Origin: CAYUYM01 sp964449305
GTDB lineage: Bacteria; Bacteroidota; Ignavibacteria; SZUA-365; CAYQST01
Direction: 5' to 3'
DNA length: 64,000 nucleotides
Assembly (NCBI GenBank): GCA_964449305.1
Contig: CAYUYM010000003.1
Coordinates: forward strand, 5,577-69,576
In this document: in pieces, positions 34,365 through 43,636 of the stretch
How positions within the stretch are numbered: position 1 is the stretch's first letter
Layout of the letters: each line of letters begins with the position of its first letter
Made by a program: the position numbers and the translations under genes
The notes under the pieces: generated by a model
What the model saw: only the letters and a program-made list of their open reading frames with translations
The model's database searches: none
Told to the model about the DNA's origin: nothing

Positions 34365-36961
34365 AGCGTCTGCCTCCTGTTGACATGGCGGATGAACTGC
34401 CAGAGGTTGATGTGGGACGCGAGCCATTTCACCACACCACGCCTCGTGCGGACAAAACGCCTCGCGTCCGCGATCATCCGCCGGCACATCGGCTGCATCA
34501 TTGTCTCCACATCGTGCAGGTAGCGGTACCGCAACCACGGGGCGATGAAGGGACGGATGTCGAGTCCCTCGTCTGCAAGACGTGCCGCATATTCACTGTC
34601 GGTTTCCATCACCGTGGGCCAGCCGCTCAGGTGCAGACGCAGGAAAAGCCATTCCCGTGTGTATTCCAGACGCCGGCCCTCATGCTTCACACGCATGGCA
34701 CGACGCTCCAGCCAGGCAAGCCGCATCCATGGCGCAGCCAGCAGCAGGAACAGCACCACCACCCCGCCGACGAAGTACAGCCAGGGCGCCATCCACCAAG
34801 GGCGCCCCGCCTGGCGCGGACCAGCGTCCTCCTTCGTGTTGTGGGCATCCCGTTCGATGCGGGAGATGCGGACGAAGGTGAACCGATCCAGATCGCAGTA
34901 TCGCGCCGCGGGGTTCATCGCCACGCGCCCCACGATCAGGACGCTGTCGCCTGGCTGCAATCCGCGCAGCGTCGCATCCACTGCCTGCCGCTGGGACATC
35001 GTCTCCTCCGGGGTCTTTGCCCTGTACGCAGTGTCGTACTCCAGAAGGATCGGGCTGTCGGAGGGGAACTGACACACGACGGAGTCCCGCTCCTCATCCT
35101 TCCACCGGAATTGTCGCTTCACAACACGGCAGGGCTCGGAGGCGTCACGCACCACGGCCACCAGGTGATATTGTGGCTCAAGCGGCATCGGGGGAGGCGG
35201 AGGCGTCGGGTCGGGAGGCGGCATGCCCTGCGTGTTCCCGCTGCTGCCCGGTGTCATGTCCAGATCCACCCAGCCAAGCGCTTCACCCAGGTACACCTCC
35301 ACCCAGGCGTGCCCCTGGTACGTGTAGATGTAGTACCATCCGGGGTTCTTCTCGCTTCCCTGGTCGGGGGCGAAGCCGATCGCGACACGCGACGGAATGC
35401 CTGCGACCCGCAGAAACATCGCCGCCGCCGTCGCATAGTAGGTGCAATACCCTCGGTGCGAGGACAACAGGAAATGATGGAGCCGCGATTCGCCGGGCTG
35501 CGAAGGTTTCCCCGGCTTCAGATCGTAGACGAACAGCGACCGCCCGTCGGGCCCGCCCTGCCGGAAGAACCGGACGACAGCGGCCAGCTTTTCCGACACC
35601 GTCGAGCAGCCCCGCAGCTTCTCGCGGAAGAGATCCACAATGTCCCGCTCCAGACCCGTGATGTTCAGATACGGTTGGGTGAACGACTGTGGCGTCCGCC
35701 TCAGCGCCTCGTAACGATCGATGGCGCCAAGGAGAAGCTGATCGTATTGCTGACCACCCACACCCAGCGGATAGACGTTGAGCACGGAGATCCTCGAAAA
35801 CAACCGGTAGATGCCCAGCAGCGGGTACGTCCGGTCCGCAACCGCGATGCTGTCCTGGTTCATGTAGCTCACGAAACGATACGTGAGGTTGTGCCCGAAG
35901 GTCTGATCCATGTCGAGCTTCACGTTGTAGATTGTGGAGCGCCCGTCGGCACGGAAGTCGTATGGTGGAATCATGGTGGCACCGTCCAGCCCGATGACCA
36001 GGTGCGTGGGCTCGTCAAGCGTCCCCTTCAGCGGCACACGCTCCACATGGAAACGCGGGTCCTCCATCTCGTCGCTGCGGGTGTTGAACTCGCTCTTGAC
36101 GGGATCGTAATTGTACAGTGAATGGAACTTCAGGTAGTACCCGATGTGATGGCCGGCGATGGGATCGATGTTCGCGACCAGAACGAGCTCCTTCGAATCG
36201 AGGGGCACCTTCAGCTCGTCGTCCATCGTCGCACGATCCTCCACCGTGTATCGGTCGTTCTTCTTCGACAGCATGCTGTAGCTCGTCGCCGACCCGGTCC
36301 TGGGAATGCCGATACCGGAGAGGTGGCCGATGAACAGCGCGAGGAGCAGCGCGGCGAGCACGAAAAGGAAGCGGAGAAGCACCTTCCTGCGGTCACTCCC
36401 CGCCATGCGCTTGTCTGCCAGATACCGGAACACCAGCACATACAGGGAGTACAGGAGCAGGGGGAACGTGAGAAGAAAGATCCTGGTGATGGGTTCCTCC
36501 AGTCGCGTCAACACCACGGCGATCCACAGGGCGTTGATGAGCAACACTTCCACCCAGTAATACAGACGCAGTCGTAGGAACAGGGTGTTGTTCACGGCGG
36601 AGAACCACAGCAGAATCGTGAGAAACAGCCCGACGACGTTCGCACTGTACATGCCGGCTTCGCCGTGTGGGGCCAGCATGCGCAGAGCGATGGACATCAC
36701 CACACCGGCGACGAGCGTCGATGCGGCGATCACCCACATCCGCCACCGCTTCCGCACCAGGAGGGAATGCCCTGTGGTGAACACGGCATAGGCGGCACAG
36801 AACACCCAGATGTTGTTGTGCACCGTGCTGATGGCATCGCTCATGTGATACATCAGCCAGCACATCACCGCGACATGCGGGATGATCCTGCCGGCGAGAT
36901 GCGCAAGAAACGTGCTCCGCTCCTCGCTGAACGCCGGGTCCTGCCGTTCAATGATCGCCAT
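34361..36961 (-). CDS. Transmembrane transglutaminase-like protein (TgpA-type)
   Basis: An 866-residue membrane protein. Residues about 1-230 hold five or more hydrophobic helices (DUF3488-like). The large extracytoplasmic part has a transglutaminase-like core, about 480-590, with the Cys/His/Asp triad in 'RGYCTYYATAAAMF' (Cys near 506), 'GHAWVEVY' and 'GWVDLDMTPG'. A Pro-rich linker follows (PPPDPTPPPPP), then a C-terminal helix and cytoplasmic tail. Such proteins are encoded with MoxR and DUF58 and act in the envelope, possibly as cross-linking or protease-like enzymes. The ATG start at 36961 overlaps the end of the DUF58 gene by 14 bases. Confidence 0.92.
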   Translation of the reverse strand: MAIIERQDPAFSEERSTFLAHLAGRIIPHVAVMCWLMYHMSDAISTVHNNIWVFCAAYAVFTTGHSLLVRKRWRMWVIAASTLVAGVVMSIALRMLAPHGEAGMYSANVVGLFLTILLWFSAVNNTLFLRLRLYYWVEVLLINALWIAVVLTRLEEPITRIFLLTFPLLLYSLYVLVFRYLADKRMAGSDRRKVLLRFLFVLAALLLALFIGHLSGIGIPRTGSATSYSMLSKKNDRYTVEDRATMDDELKVPLDSKELVLVANIDPIAGHHIGYYLKFHSLYNYDPVKSEFNTRSDEMEDPRFHVERVPLKGTLDEPTHLVIGLDGATMIPPYDFRADGRSTIYNVKLDMDQTFGHNLTYRFVSYMNQDSIAVADRTYPLLGIYRLFSRISVLNVYPLGVGGQQYDQLLLGAIDRYEALRRTPQSFTQPYLNITGLERDIVDLFREKLRGCSTVSEKLAAVVRFFRQGGPDGRSLFVYDLKPGKPSQPGESRLHHFLLSSHRGYCTYYATAAAMFLRVAGIPSRVAIGFAPDQGSEKNPGWYYIYTYQGHAWVEVYLGEALGWVDLDMTPGSSGNTQGMPPPDPTPPPPPMPLEPQYHLVAVVRDASEPCRVVKRQFRWKDEERDSVVCQFPSDSPILLEYDTAYRAKTPEETMSQRQAVDATLRGLQPGDSVLIVGRVAMNPAARYCDLDRFTFVRISRIERDAHNTKEDAGPRQAGRPWWMAPWLYFVGGVVVLFLLLAAPWMRLAWLERRAMRVKHEGRRLEYTREWLFLRLHLSGWPTVMETDSEYAARLADEGLDIRPFIAPWLRYRYLHDVETMMQPMCRRMIADARRFVRTRRGVVKWLASHINLWQFIRHVNRRQTL

Positions 36962-38411
36962 GTATCACCCCCTCCCGGAAGTGCGTGCGCAGCCCCGCCG
37001 CAAGACCATCAAGCCTGCGGAACAGCCTTCCCGCTTCGGCCCGCATCAGCATGGAACGCAGTTGTGGCGTTCCCCCCGTGTGCAACGGATGAAATCGGCC
37101 ATCCATCGACGAAAGCAGCGTGCGGTACTGCGTGCCCAGAAGGAACCGCCCGGAGTACATCGGGAGAAGATCGGCGGGCAGCTCCTCCACACGGATGCCC
37201 GGATGCACGACAAGGATCCGTTCGCGGGATCGTGCCCTGGCGGCAAGATACCGCTCGATGGAATACGCCGGCGGGATGCTCACATGCCAGTACGTCGAGA
37301 CAAGGTGCCGCTTCAGATTCTCCTCACGTGTCAGATTGGGGTCATCCTCATATCGCGTCACATCGTCACAATCCGTGAACAGATGCAGCGTCAGGGCGCG
37401 TTGACGCATGAACACATCAAACAGGCTCGCAATGTCGGTGATGTACTGGTCATAGAGCACATGCATGAGCGATGTGTCCGCGGAATACCACGCGTGATGA
37501 AACAGGATGTGCACATCCACATCCGCATCAATCACCGAATCGCGATCGGGGATGCGTACCAGCAGCTCTCGTGACTTGGCGTACACCTTCCACATGAGCC
37601 GTCGCGAATCATCCGTCGGTTCATAGCGCTTGCTGTCGAAGAAATCCTCCGCCACCTTGAACTTCTGCTCCGATGCCGCGGGAACATTCGTCTTCTTCAC
37701 ATACCACGGTGCCGTGCCATCCACCGGAGTCTTCGGCAGGCTGTAGAGATGAAAATTCAACTCACGATCCGTGGGATGATACTCCTTTTCCACGATCGGC
37801 AGGGAGAAGAACCCGAACGGATCCTCGAACTTGATGACGGAGTACCGCGTGCGGAAGCGCCCGAGATGGCGGAACATCAGAGAGAAACTGCCGATGGCTC
37901 CGCGATCCGTGGAGTTGAACAACTGCCCCTTCCTGCGCTGGTTCTGCAGAAGGTAATACCAGTCCGTCGTGTCGTAGTTGAAGAACACCAGGCGGAATTT
38001 CATCATTCCGAAAATGAGCCGCATCTTTTTCTGCACAATGGCATCGATCACAAACGGCTCACCGGCGACGCAGGACTCACTCGGAAACTTGAACAGGATC
38101 TGATTGCGGCGGCGACGGATGACGTAGTAGCCGACAAGAAAATACAGGTAGGGAACGATGATGGCGGCGATGTAGAACGCCAGGATCACCCCGAGCACCA
38201 GGGCCAGTGTGTTGAAAAAGGTCAGCCGATCGAAGAAGGATGAGACGCTCTCCCCGCTGCCTGCGAGCACCGCGATGGAGACCACCATCAATGCCAGGAC
38301 AACCAGTCCGTTCAACCGGATGATGGTCACGATGTCGATCCAGAAGCGGGCCTTCCTGCGAAACAGGGAAAACCACGCAGCAAGCGTTGCCGGGGCGAGC
38401 GATTGAATCAT
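36948..38411 (-). CDS. DUF58 domain protein of the MoxR operon
   Basis: A 487-residue protein with two N-terminal transmembrane segments (about residues 30-55 and 70-100) followed by a soluble region. The DUF58 core appears as 'RRLMWKVYAKSRELLVRIPDRDS' with a following beta strand and a metal-binding-like Asp/Ser pattern similar to von Willebrand A folds. It is the first gene of the minus-strand operon with transglutaminase, an unknown helical protein, MoxR and RNase HIII. The ATG at 38411 was chosen as the likely start; the frame is open to 38495 but the upstream part is AT-rich and looks like leader. Confidence 0.85.
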   Translation of the reverse strand: MIQSLAPATLAAWFSLFRRKARFWIDIVTIIRLNGLVVLALMVVSIAVLAGSGESVSSFFDRLTFFNTLALVLGVILAFYIAAIIVPYLYFLVGYYVIRRRRNQILFKFPSESCVAGEPFVIDAIVQKKMRLIFGMMKFRLVFFNYDTTDWYYLLQNQRRKGQLFNSTDRGAIGSFSLMFRHLGRFRTRYSVIKFEDPFGFFSLPIVEKEYHPTDRELNFHLYSLPKTPVDGTAPWYVKKTNVPAASEQKFKVAEDFFDSKRYEPTDDSRRLMWKVYAKSRELLVRIPDRDSVIDADVDVHILFHHAWYSADTSLMHVLYDQYITDIASLFDVFMRQRALTLHLFTDCDDVTRYEDDPNLTREENLKRHLVSTYWHVSIPPAYSIERYLAARARSRERILVVHPGIRVEELPADLLPMYSGRFLLGTQYRTLLSSMDGRFHPLHTGGTPQLRSMLMRAEAGRLFRRLDGLAAGLRTHFREGVIHGDH

Positions 38412-38522
38412 GGTCGATAAACGATCAGGGATTTCATGATCCGCAATGATACAAATATTCCCGCTCAATCCCGTCCACGAAACACCATACCCCACAAATG
38501 ATTGATGATGCGTCCCTGGTCC

Positions 38523-39647
38523 TCATTCCCAATTCCATGACCCTGTGTAGGTCGGCACCCTGCTGCGCTTCAACTCCCGCTGCAATGCCTCCCGCTTTGC
38601 GGTGTTCTGCATCGCGGTGCGAAGCGCACCGTGCGTTGCAGGCCGCGGCACCCCGCTGACCCTGCGCATGCCTGTGGCCCAGAGTCCGCAATACACCTGC
38701 TCAAGGTGCTTCTCATCCACTCCGTTCCCAAGGTAGAAATACACGCCGCCAAACCCCAGGCGCCCGGCACGAAGGATCTGATCCAATGTCCACGACGGCT
38801 CACAGTCCGGTACCACATGCGTTCCACCATCCATCCGGGGATAGGTGCAGCTCGGGGACAACCACATGATCACCTGCCGCATGGGAAATGCATGCGCCTT
38901 CGCCCATCGGACCACGGCGTCGAGGTTGGTGAGGTATCCATTCTTCCCCCTGTCCAGATAGGAACCGCTGAAAAAGATGAAGAGGTTCTTCACACGGCTC
39001 GTGGTCAACCGACCCGTCCTGGGATGGCGATGCTCATCGTCGTAGCGCTTCACTGCGGCATACATGGAGTCGAATTGCGGAATGCCGTTCAGCGAGTAGG
39101 CGGTCACGGCCATCGCCTTGTGATGCTTCTCGCACAGCGTCAGCAACGAGTCGAAGCACATCCGATGGCGTCCCGGGTCGAAGGGCGTGAAGGGTAGCGG
39201 AATGCCGGGGTCATAGGTCCACGTCCAGGCGATCTCGTCGAGATAAAGACCGTCGCAGTAGCGGGACACGACCGGATCCTCGAGCATGCGTGCCACTTCG
39301 TAGGGCCGCGTGAACTCGAAGCCACCAAGAAACCGCTGCCGGTACGCCCTGGAAAACTCCAGCTTCTCCCGGATGCCGGGGAGATCCCTGTCGGTGATCA
39401 GCACACCATTCGCTCCCGTGGATCGCCACGCGTCGATCATCGGCCTGTACGTCTTTTCACGGGCATCCCAGCGGTAACTCCTTGTGGGTGACAACCAGAA
39501 TCCCACAAAACGGAAGGGGCCCGGGACACGCTGTGACGCCTTCTCCCTGGCCAATTGCGCCAGCCCTGCCTGCGGCAGAAGCGGGGTGATGACCATCAGG
39601 AGAACAAGGATGGAAACGATGCGGGGGGGGCGCGGCCGGGGGATCAT
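38523..39647 (-). CDS. Secreted protein, probable TIM-barrel hydrolase-like fold
   Basis: A 374-residue protein with an N-terminal signal (RIVSILVLLMVITPLLPQAGLAQ). The rest alternates strands and helices in a way that fits a (beta/alpha)8 barrel. Motifs that look functional are 'RFVGFWLSPTRSYRW', 'YCDGLYLDEIAWTW' with an Asp and two acidic residues, and 'GGVYFYLGNGVDEKHLEQVY'. A glycoside-hydrolase-like role is possible, but no family signature is certain. The gene is followed on the minus strand by the DUF58 operon. The SRP RNA gene lies upstream on the opposite strand. Confidence 0.75.
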   Translation of the reverse strand: MIPRPRPPRIVSILVLLMVITPLLPQAGLAQLAREKASQRVPGPFRFVGFWLSPTRSYRWDAREKTYRPMIDAWRSTGANGVLITDRDLPGIREKLEFSRAYRQRFLGGFEFTRPYEVARMLEDPVVSRYCDGLYLDEIAWTWTYDPGIPLPFTPFDPGRHRMCFDSLLTLCEKHHKAMAVTAYSLNGIPQFDSMYAAVKRYDDEHRHPRTGRLTTSRVKNLFIFFSGSYLDRGKNGYLTNLDAVVRWAKAHAFPMRQVIMWLSPSCTYPRMDGGTHVVPDCEPSWTLDQILRAGRLGFGGVYFYLGNGVDEKHLEQVYCGLWATGMRRVSGVPRPATHGALRTAMQNTAKREALQRELKRSRVPTYTGSWNWE

Positions 39648-39714
39648 CGCGGGAACCTCTCATGGTGTGTGACATGCCGATGGGCGGGAGCTTTCAAACC
39701 ATCGGCAAATTCCG

Positions 39715-39720
39715 TATGTT
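39715..39720 (+). promoter_or_regulatory. ffs: Candidate -10 element of the SRP RNA gene
   Basis: TATGTT at 39715-39720 stands about 12 bases before the mature 5' end of the SRP RNA. A TTTCAA at 39692-39697 is at the spacing of a -35 element but matches poorly. The call rests mainly on position. Confidence 0.35.
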
Positions 39721-39732
39721 GTGTCGGACTTG

Positions 39733-39833
39733 AAGGCCAAGTCCTTCGCAATGTTACGATACCCAACCCCGCCAGGTCCGGAAGGAAGCAACGGCCGGTA
39801 TATGAGCATGTGACGGAGGGTAGCTTGGCCTTT
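39733..39833 (+). ncRNA. ffs: 4.5S signal recognition particle RNA
   Basis: About 100 bases. Terminal arms AAGGCCAAG and CTTGGCCTT pair. The apical domain contains the invariant Ffh-binding signature 'CAGGTCCGGAAGGAAGCA' near 39773-39790, with 'ACGATACCC' on the 5' side. Length fits the short bacterial type without an Alu domain. A T-run follows at 39831-39834 and acts as the terminator. It is encoded between the TIM-barrel-like gene and the VWA gene, both on the opposite strand. Confidence 0.95.
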
Positions 39834-39855
39834 TCTATTGCCTTCCAGCGGAACA

Positions 39856-41499
39856 TCAGCGAACGAGAAGCACCCGATGGATCGTGGTGCGATCATCGGC
39901 GGACAGGCGCACGAAGTACCACCCCGCCGGCAGCGTCCCGGCATCGAAGTATCGGCGGTGGGACCCCTTCTCCGCCCGTCCCATGCCGAGCGTCACGACG
40001 CACCGGCCAAGGATGTCCTGGATGTCGAGCTGATAGGTGGAAGGTTCGGTGAATGAGAACTCGATCCACGTTCCCGGTGTGAAGGGGTTGGGATGGACAT
40101 CCCCGATCTGGGAGATCGGAGCAACACTGTGGGAAGACGGCGCCAGTGCCCGCTCACACGTCCCGCTCACGGTGATCAGGCCGTTGCTCGACGATGCGAT
40201 GGTGCATGCTGTGCCGGCTTCCGGCGGTGACACCTCAATCTCCGACTTCCCGGATTTCTCGACGTTGCGCGCACGAAACACGGCGGTCAGCAGCAGACCG
40301 GGAACGGTGATGGGGGTGACACCGGACAACGTTATCGCGGCTCCGGTCGCATCGCGCGCCATCGCGACAAGAAAGCCCCGGGTCAATGCGGTGGTGAGCA
40401 GAGAATCCAGTGTGACAAGCGTCGTATCATACCCTAGGTGAAACGCGTAGTGTGCCGACGGCCTCGCCGCGGAGACGCGCGTCAGAAGGATGGGAACGTG
40501 GATGCTGTCCGCGGCTTCAACGATGTGGTCGCGCTGCATCGCGAGATGCACATACGAAAACGTGGTGGTATCCCGTGGCAGTGTGTAGGACGCCGTGGCG
40601 CGCGCTTCGCGCCCACCGGAGTTCACCACGATCTCCACCACGTGACGGGATCCATCAAGACAGTCCAGCCGCGATGCATAGCGCAGCTCACAGACACCGG
40701 TCGGCAGAAACTGCTGGCTGATGTTGGCATAGATCTGATCGAGATCCGAGGAGGATGGGGCGGTATAGAATTTCCCTTTGGTCATGGTCGCCATCTGAGT
40801 CAGTTCCGCCGTTTCAATGTTGAATCCGAGCCCAATGGCATAGACAATGACGTTTTTTGCGACAACGCTGTTCAGCGCCTGCACAAAGCTCCGTGTCGAG
40901 CGGTTGTCCGTGCCATCGGTGAGCACAATCATGATGCGCTTCTTGGAACGTGTGGCAAGCATGTCCGCTCCATGATACACCGCGTCCCACAGGGCGGTGT
41001 TCCCATACGGTGTCAGGGCCTCAATCTTCGTGTTCATCAGGATCTTGTCGGATGTCCAGCTCTGATCCTCGGTCCAGGTTTCGCTGAAACTCACCAGGGC
41101 GAACTCGTCCGTGCTCTGCATGCGGGTGACGAAATTCTTCGCTGCCGTCTTCGCATCCTTCAGCGAGTTGGGATAGGGCCATTGTCCCATGCTGGAGCTG
41201 CGATCGATCACGAGCAGCACCGAGAGGTCGTTCCGCGCGGCGGTGTCGAGGCAATACCCCGCAACCGGCTGCTGAATGCGACCATCCTCAAACACGGTGA
41301 AATTCCCCACCGTCAGTCCACCCACGGCCGTACCGTTTTCGAGAACACGGATCTTCGCGCGAATCTCCGGAAAGGTGTCCGCCGACAGCGTGTCGATGAA
41401 CAATGATATCTGTGCCTGGGCTGCCATCTGACAGAGGCAGAGTGCAAGGGCCCATGCGAACAACCCCATCGGTGTCCGGCTCTTCATCATACAACGCAT
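39856..41499 (-). CDS. VWA-domain protein with type IX secretion sorting domain
   Basis: A 547-residue secreted protein: signal peptide (about residues 8-29), a short beta domain, and a von Willebrand A domain (about 85-260) with the MIDAS motif 'DRSSSMG', a threonine site in 'VLTDGTDN' and 'YAIGLG'. The C-terminus (about 470-547) is a T9SS type A sorting domain, 'IGDVHPNPFTPGTWIEFSF' through a final basic strand. It is expected to be exported by the type IX system and displayed at the surface, possibly as an adhesin. The start at ATG 41499 has GAGG before it. The divergent neighbour is the basic HTH protein. Confidence 0.9.
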   Translation of the reverse strand: MRCMMKSRTPMGLFAWALALCLCQMAAQAQISLFIDTLSADTFPEIRAKIRVLENGTAVGGLTVGNFTVFEDGRIQQPVAGYCLDTAARNDLSVLLVIDRSSSMGQWPYPNSLKDAKTAAKNFVTRMQSTDEFALVSFSETWTEDQSWTSDKILMNTKIEALTPYGNTALWDAVYHGADMLATRSKKRIMIVLTDGTDNRSTRSFVQALNSVVAKNVIVYAIGLGFNIETAELTQMATMTKGKFYTAPSSSDLDQIYANISQQFLPTGVCELRYASRLDCLDGSRHVVEIVVNSGGREARATASYTLPRDTTTFSYVHLAMQRDHIVEAADSIHVPILLTRVSAARPSAHYAFHLGYDTTLVTLDSLLTTALTRGFLVAMARDATGAAITLSGVTPITVPGLLLTAVFRARNVEKSGKSEIEVSPPEAGTACTIASSSNGLITVSGTCERALAPSSHSVAPISQIGDVHPNPFTPGTWIEFSFTEPSTYQLDIQDILGRCVVTLGMGRAEKGSHRRYFDAGTLPAGWYFVRLSADDRTTIHRVLLVR

Positions 41500-41638
41500 G
41501 TCGCCTCGGTGCTGTGAAACTCACAAAAACTACACTGGATTTTTGAATACTGCAAATGCCACACTTTTGGTCTGCAAGAACTTTCTGTGTACTTTTGACG
41601 CAGTGTTGCACAGTACATATTCCCACACAACGGAGACC

Positions 41639-42202
41639 ATGATGAAAACCCCTGCCGAACTCAAAGAGTCGCTCGAGACAATCGAGAAGACGCTGTCACT
41701 TCGCCAGATTTCTCTCCGGAGCGGTATCAACTATATCACGCTTCGGAACATCAAGTTTGGCAAGTCGAAAAAGGTGACCGACCGCATCTATGAACACCTT
41801 CAGGCGTTCATAGATGATTTCAAGCCGGAGGAGGTTACTGGCACAAAGCGGGGCCGCAAGCCGAAGGCCCCTGTTGCCGCGGTGGCGCCGGCGACGGAAC
41901 CCGTTATCGCCGCGATCGCCGAAACACCGGCACCGAAAGCGGAAGCCAAAACCAGAAAGCCTCGTGCAGCCGCGACGACCGGGAAGGCGAAGGCTCCGCG
42001 CCGGAAAAAGGCCCAGCCAAAGACCACCATCAAACCCGCCGACGTGCCGCCGACACACGAACCCGCCGCGTCGGAACCGCTGTCCTTCATCACGGGCAAT
42101 GACCTCAGGGAGGAACTGCGCAGGACGGAGGCGCGCCTGATCTATCTCCGCTCCCTGGAAAAGGCGGAAAAGGAATACCTTTCCGCACTCGGCAAGAAGT
42201 GA
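41639..42202 (+). CDS. Small HTH protein with basic AT-hook-like linker
   Basis: A protein of 187 residues. An N-terminal helix-turn-helix-like domain (about residues 1-60) contains '[22 protein letters not shown]', resembling Xre-type recognition helices. An Ala/Pro/Lys-rich linker (about 70-140) has the AT-hook-like 'KRGRKPKA' and repeated 'KTRKPRAA', and is histone-H1-like in composition. A C-terminal coiled coil, '[25 protein letters not shown]', follows. The combination suggests a nucleoid-associated or architectural regulator that can oligomerise. CGGAGA lies just before ATG 41639. I do not know a named family. The gene is monocistronic, followed by a hairpin and then clpX. Confidence 0.75.
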   Translation: MMKTPAELKESLETIEKTLSLRQISLRSGINYITLRNIKFGKSKKVTDRIYEHLQAFIDDFKPEEVTGTKRGRKPKAPVAAVAPATEPVIAAIAETPAPKAEAKTRKPRAAATTGKAKAPRRKKAQPKTTIKPADVPPTHEPAASEPLSFITGNDLREELRRTEARLIYLRSLEKAEKEYLSALGKK

Positions 42203-42208
42203 TACTGG

Positions 42209-42230
42209 GCGGGGATGGTTTCATCCCCGC
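42209..42230 (+). terminator. Hairpin between the HTH gene and clpX
   Basis: GCGGGGAT pairs with ATCCCCGC around GGTTTC, seven bases after the HTH gene stop codon. Only a weak pyrimidine run (TTCCCGTTTCTC) follows, so termination is probably partial and clpX may receive some read-through. Confidence 0.5.
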
Positions 42231-42269
42231 TTCCCGTTTCTCTCATCACGTCAGTCCCCATGTGAACCC

Positions 42270-43520
42270 ATGCCCACGAAAAAACCCGAATTGACCTGCT
42301 CCTTCTGCGGCCGTCCCTCCAAGGATGTGCAGTCCATGATCGCCGGTCCGGAGGCCTACATCTGCAATTACTGCGTGATGACCTCCCTGGATATCCTCAA
42401 ACAGAACATCCCCGCTGTTCCGACTACAAGGGATCCGGAACGCAGATCCCTGACACCGATCCAACTCAAGGAAAAACTCGATGAGTTCGTCATCGGCCAG
42501 GATACCGCCAAACGCTCGCTGGCCGTTGCGGTATACAACCACTACAAACGCATCGACTCCCGCCTCGAGGTGTCAACCGATGATGTCGAGATTGAAAAGA
42601 GCAACATCCTTCTCATCGGACCGACAGGCACGGGGAAGACGCTCCTGGCACAGACGCTCGCCCGCGTGCTCGACGTCCCCTTCGCCATCGCGGATGCGAC
42701 CACGCTGACCGAGGCGGGCTACGTGGGCGATGATGTGGAATCCATCCTCGTGCACCTGCTGCAGAACGCGGATTTCAACGTGCAGCGTGCCGAACGCGGC
42801 ATCGTCTACATTGACGAGATCGACAAGATCGCACGCAAATCCGAGAATGTGTCCATCACACGCGATGTCTCCGGTGAGGGCGTCCAGCAGGCCCTGCTGA
42901 AGATCCTCGAGGGGTCCACCGTCGGCGTCCCACCAAAGGGCGGGCGCAAGCACCCGGAACAACCCCTCATCTCCATCAATACCAAGGACATCCTCTTCAT
43001 CTGTGGAGGGGCCTTCGAGGGCTTGGATGGCATCGTCCAGCGCCGCATCGGGAAGAATCCCGTGGGGTTCGGTGCCGATGTCCACAGTGGCGTTCTCAAC
43101 GAGTCGGATTTTGCGATGCTGCAGGTGGAACCCGACGATCTGCTCGCTTTCGGCCTCATCCCCGAACTGATCGGGCGCCTCCCCGTCACCGCCGTCCTCC
43201 ATCCCATCTCTCGTGAGGCGATGCGTTCCATTCTCACGGAGCCGAAGAACGCCCTCATCAAGCAGTACAAGAAACTCTTCGCCATGGAAGGCGTGTCCCT
43301 CGAATTCGAACACGACGCCCTCGATGCCTTCGTGGATCGTGCGATGAAACGTGGCACAGGCGCACGGGCGCTGCGCTCCATCATCGAGAAGACAATGCTC
43401 GACATCATGTATCATCTCCCATCACACACCGACCTCGTGCGATGCTTCATCACCCGTGACGTGGTTGAACACAACGCGGAACCCCGCTACACGTATCGCG
43501 AGCAAAAGAAAAGCGCCTGA
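42270..43520 (+). CDS. clpX: ATP-dependent Clp protease ATPase subunit ClpX
   Basis: The 416-residue unfoldase has the N-terminal zinc-binding domain with C10, C13, C32 and C35, Walker A 'GPTGTGKT' at about 117-124, Walker B '[11 protein letters not shown]', the pore loop 'GYVGDDVE', and '[10 protein letters not shown]', equivalent to the ClpP-contacting loop region. Sensor 2 is '[12 protein letters not shown]'. It unfolds substrates for ClpP and recognises SsrA-tagged proteins. No clpP is adjacent in this window. No clear Shine-Dalgarno sequence precedes the ATG. A perfect stem-loop follows before uvrB. Confidence 0.97.
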   Translation: MPTKKPELTCSFCGRPSKDVQSMIAGPEAYICNYCVMTSLDILKQNIPAVPTTRDPERRSLTPIQLKEKLDEFVIGQDTAKRSLAVAVYNHYKRIDSRLEVSTDDVEIEKSNILLIGPTGTGKTLLAQTLARVLDVPFAIADATTLTEAGYVGDDVESILVHLLQNADFNVQRAERGIVYIDEIDKIARKSENVSITRDVSGEGVQQALLKILEGSTVGVPPKGGRKHPEQPLISINTKDILFICGGAFEGLDGIVQRRIGKNPVGFGADVHSGVLNESDFAMLQVEPDDLLAFGLIPELIGRLPVTAVLHPISREAMRSILTEPKNALIKQYKKLFAMEGVSLEFEHDALDAFVDRAMKRGTGARALRSIIEKTMLDIMYHLPSHTDLVRCFITRDVVEHNAEPRYTYREQKKSA

Positions 43521-43542
43521 GTCGATGCCGAATCACCTCCCC

Positions 43543-43573
43543 GGGTCCGGACTGCGATGGAGTGTCCGGACCC
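43543..43573 (+). other. Perfect stem-loop between clpX and uvrB
   Basis: GGGTCCGGAC and GTCCGGACCC pair perfectly over ten bases around an 11-base loop. No T-run follows (ATTGCGTTG), so it resembles an RNA-stability or processing element, or a Rho-aided terminator, rather than a classical intrinsic terminator. Confidence 0.5.
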
Positions 43574-43636
43574 ATTGCGTTGTTCCTCCATCCCGATCCA
43601 AATGCCTGTCTTGTCATCGAACCGAAGGACCATCGC

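Noticed and set aside
39555..40052. Plus-strand open frame overlapping the SRP RNA
   Set aside because: It overlaps a well-supported 4.5S RNA and the end of the VWA gene on the other strand and has no motif.
41597..41626. Promoter TTGACG-N17-TATTCC before the HTH gene
   Set aside because: The -10 match is poor, and the start of transcription would fall within the ribosome-binding site.
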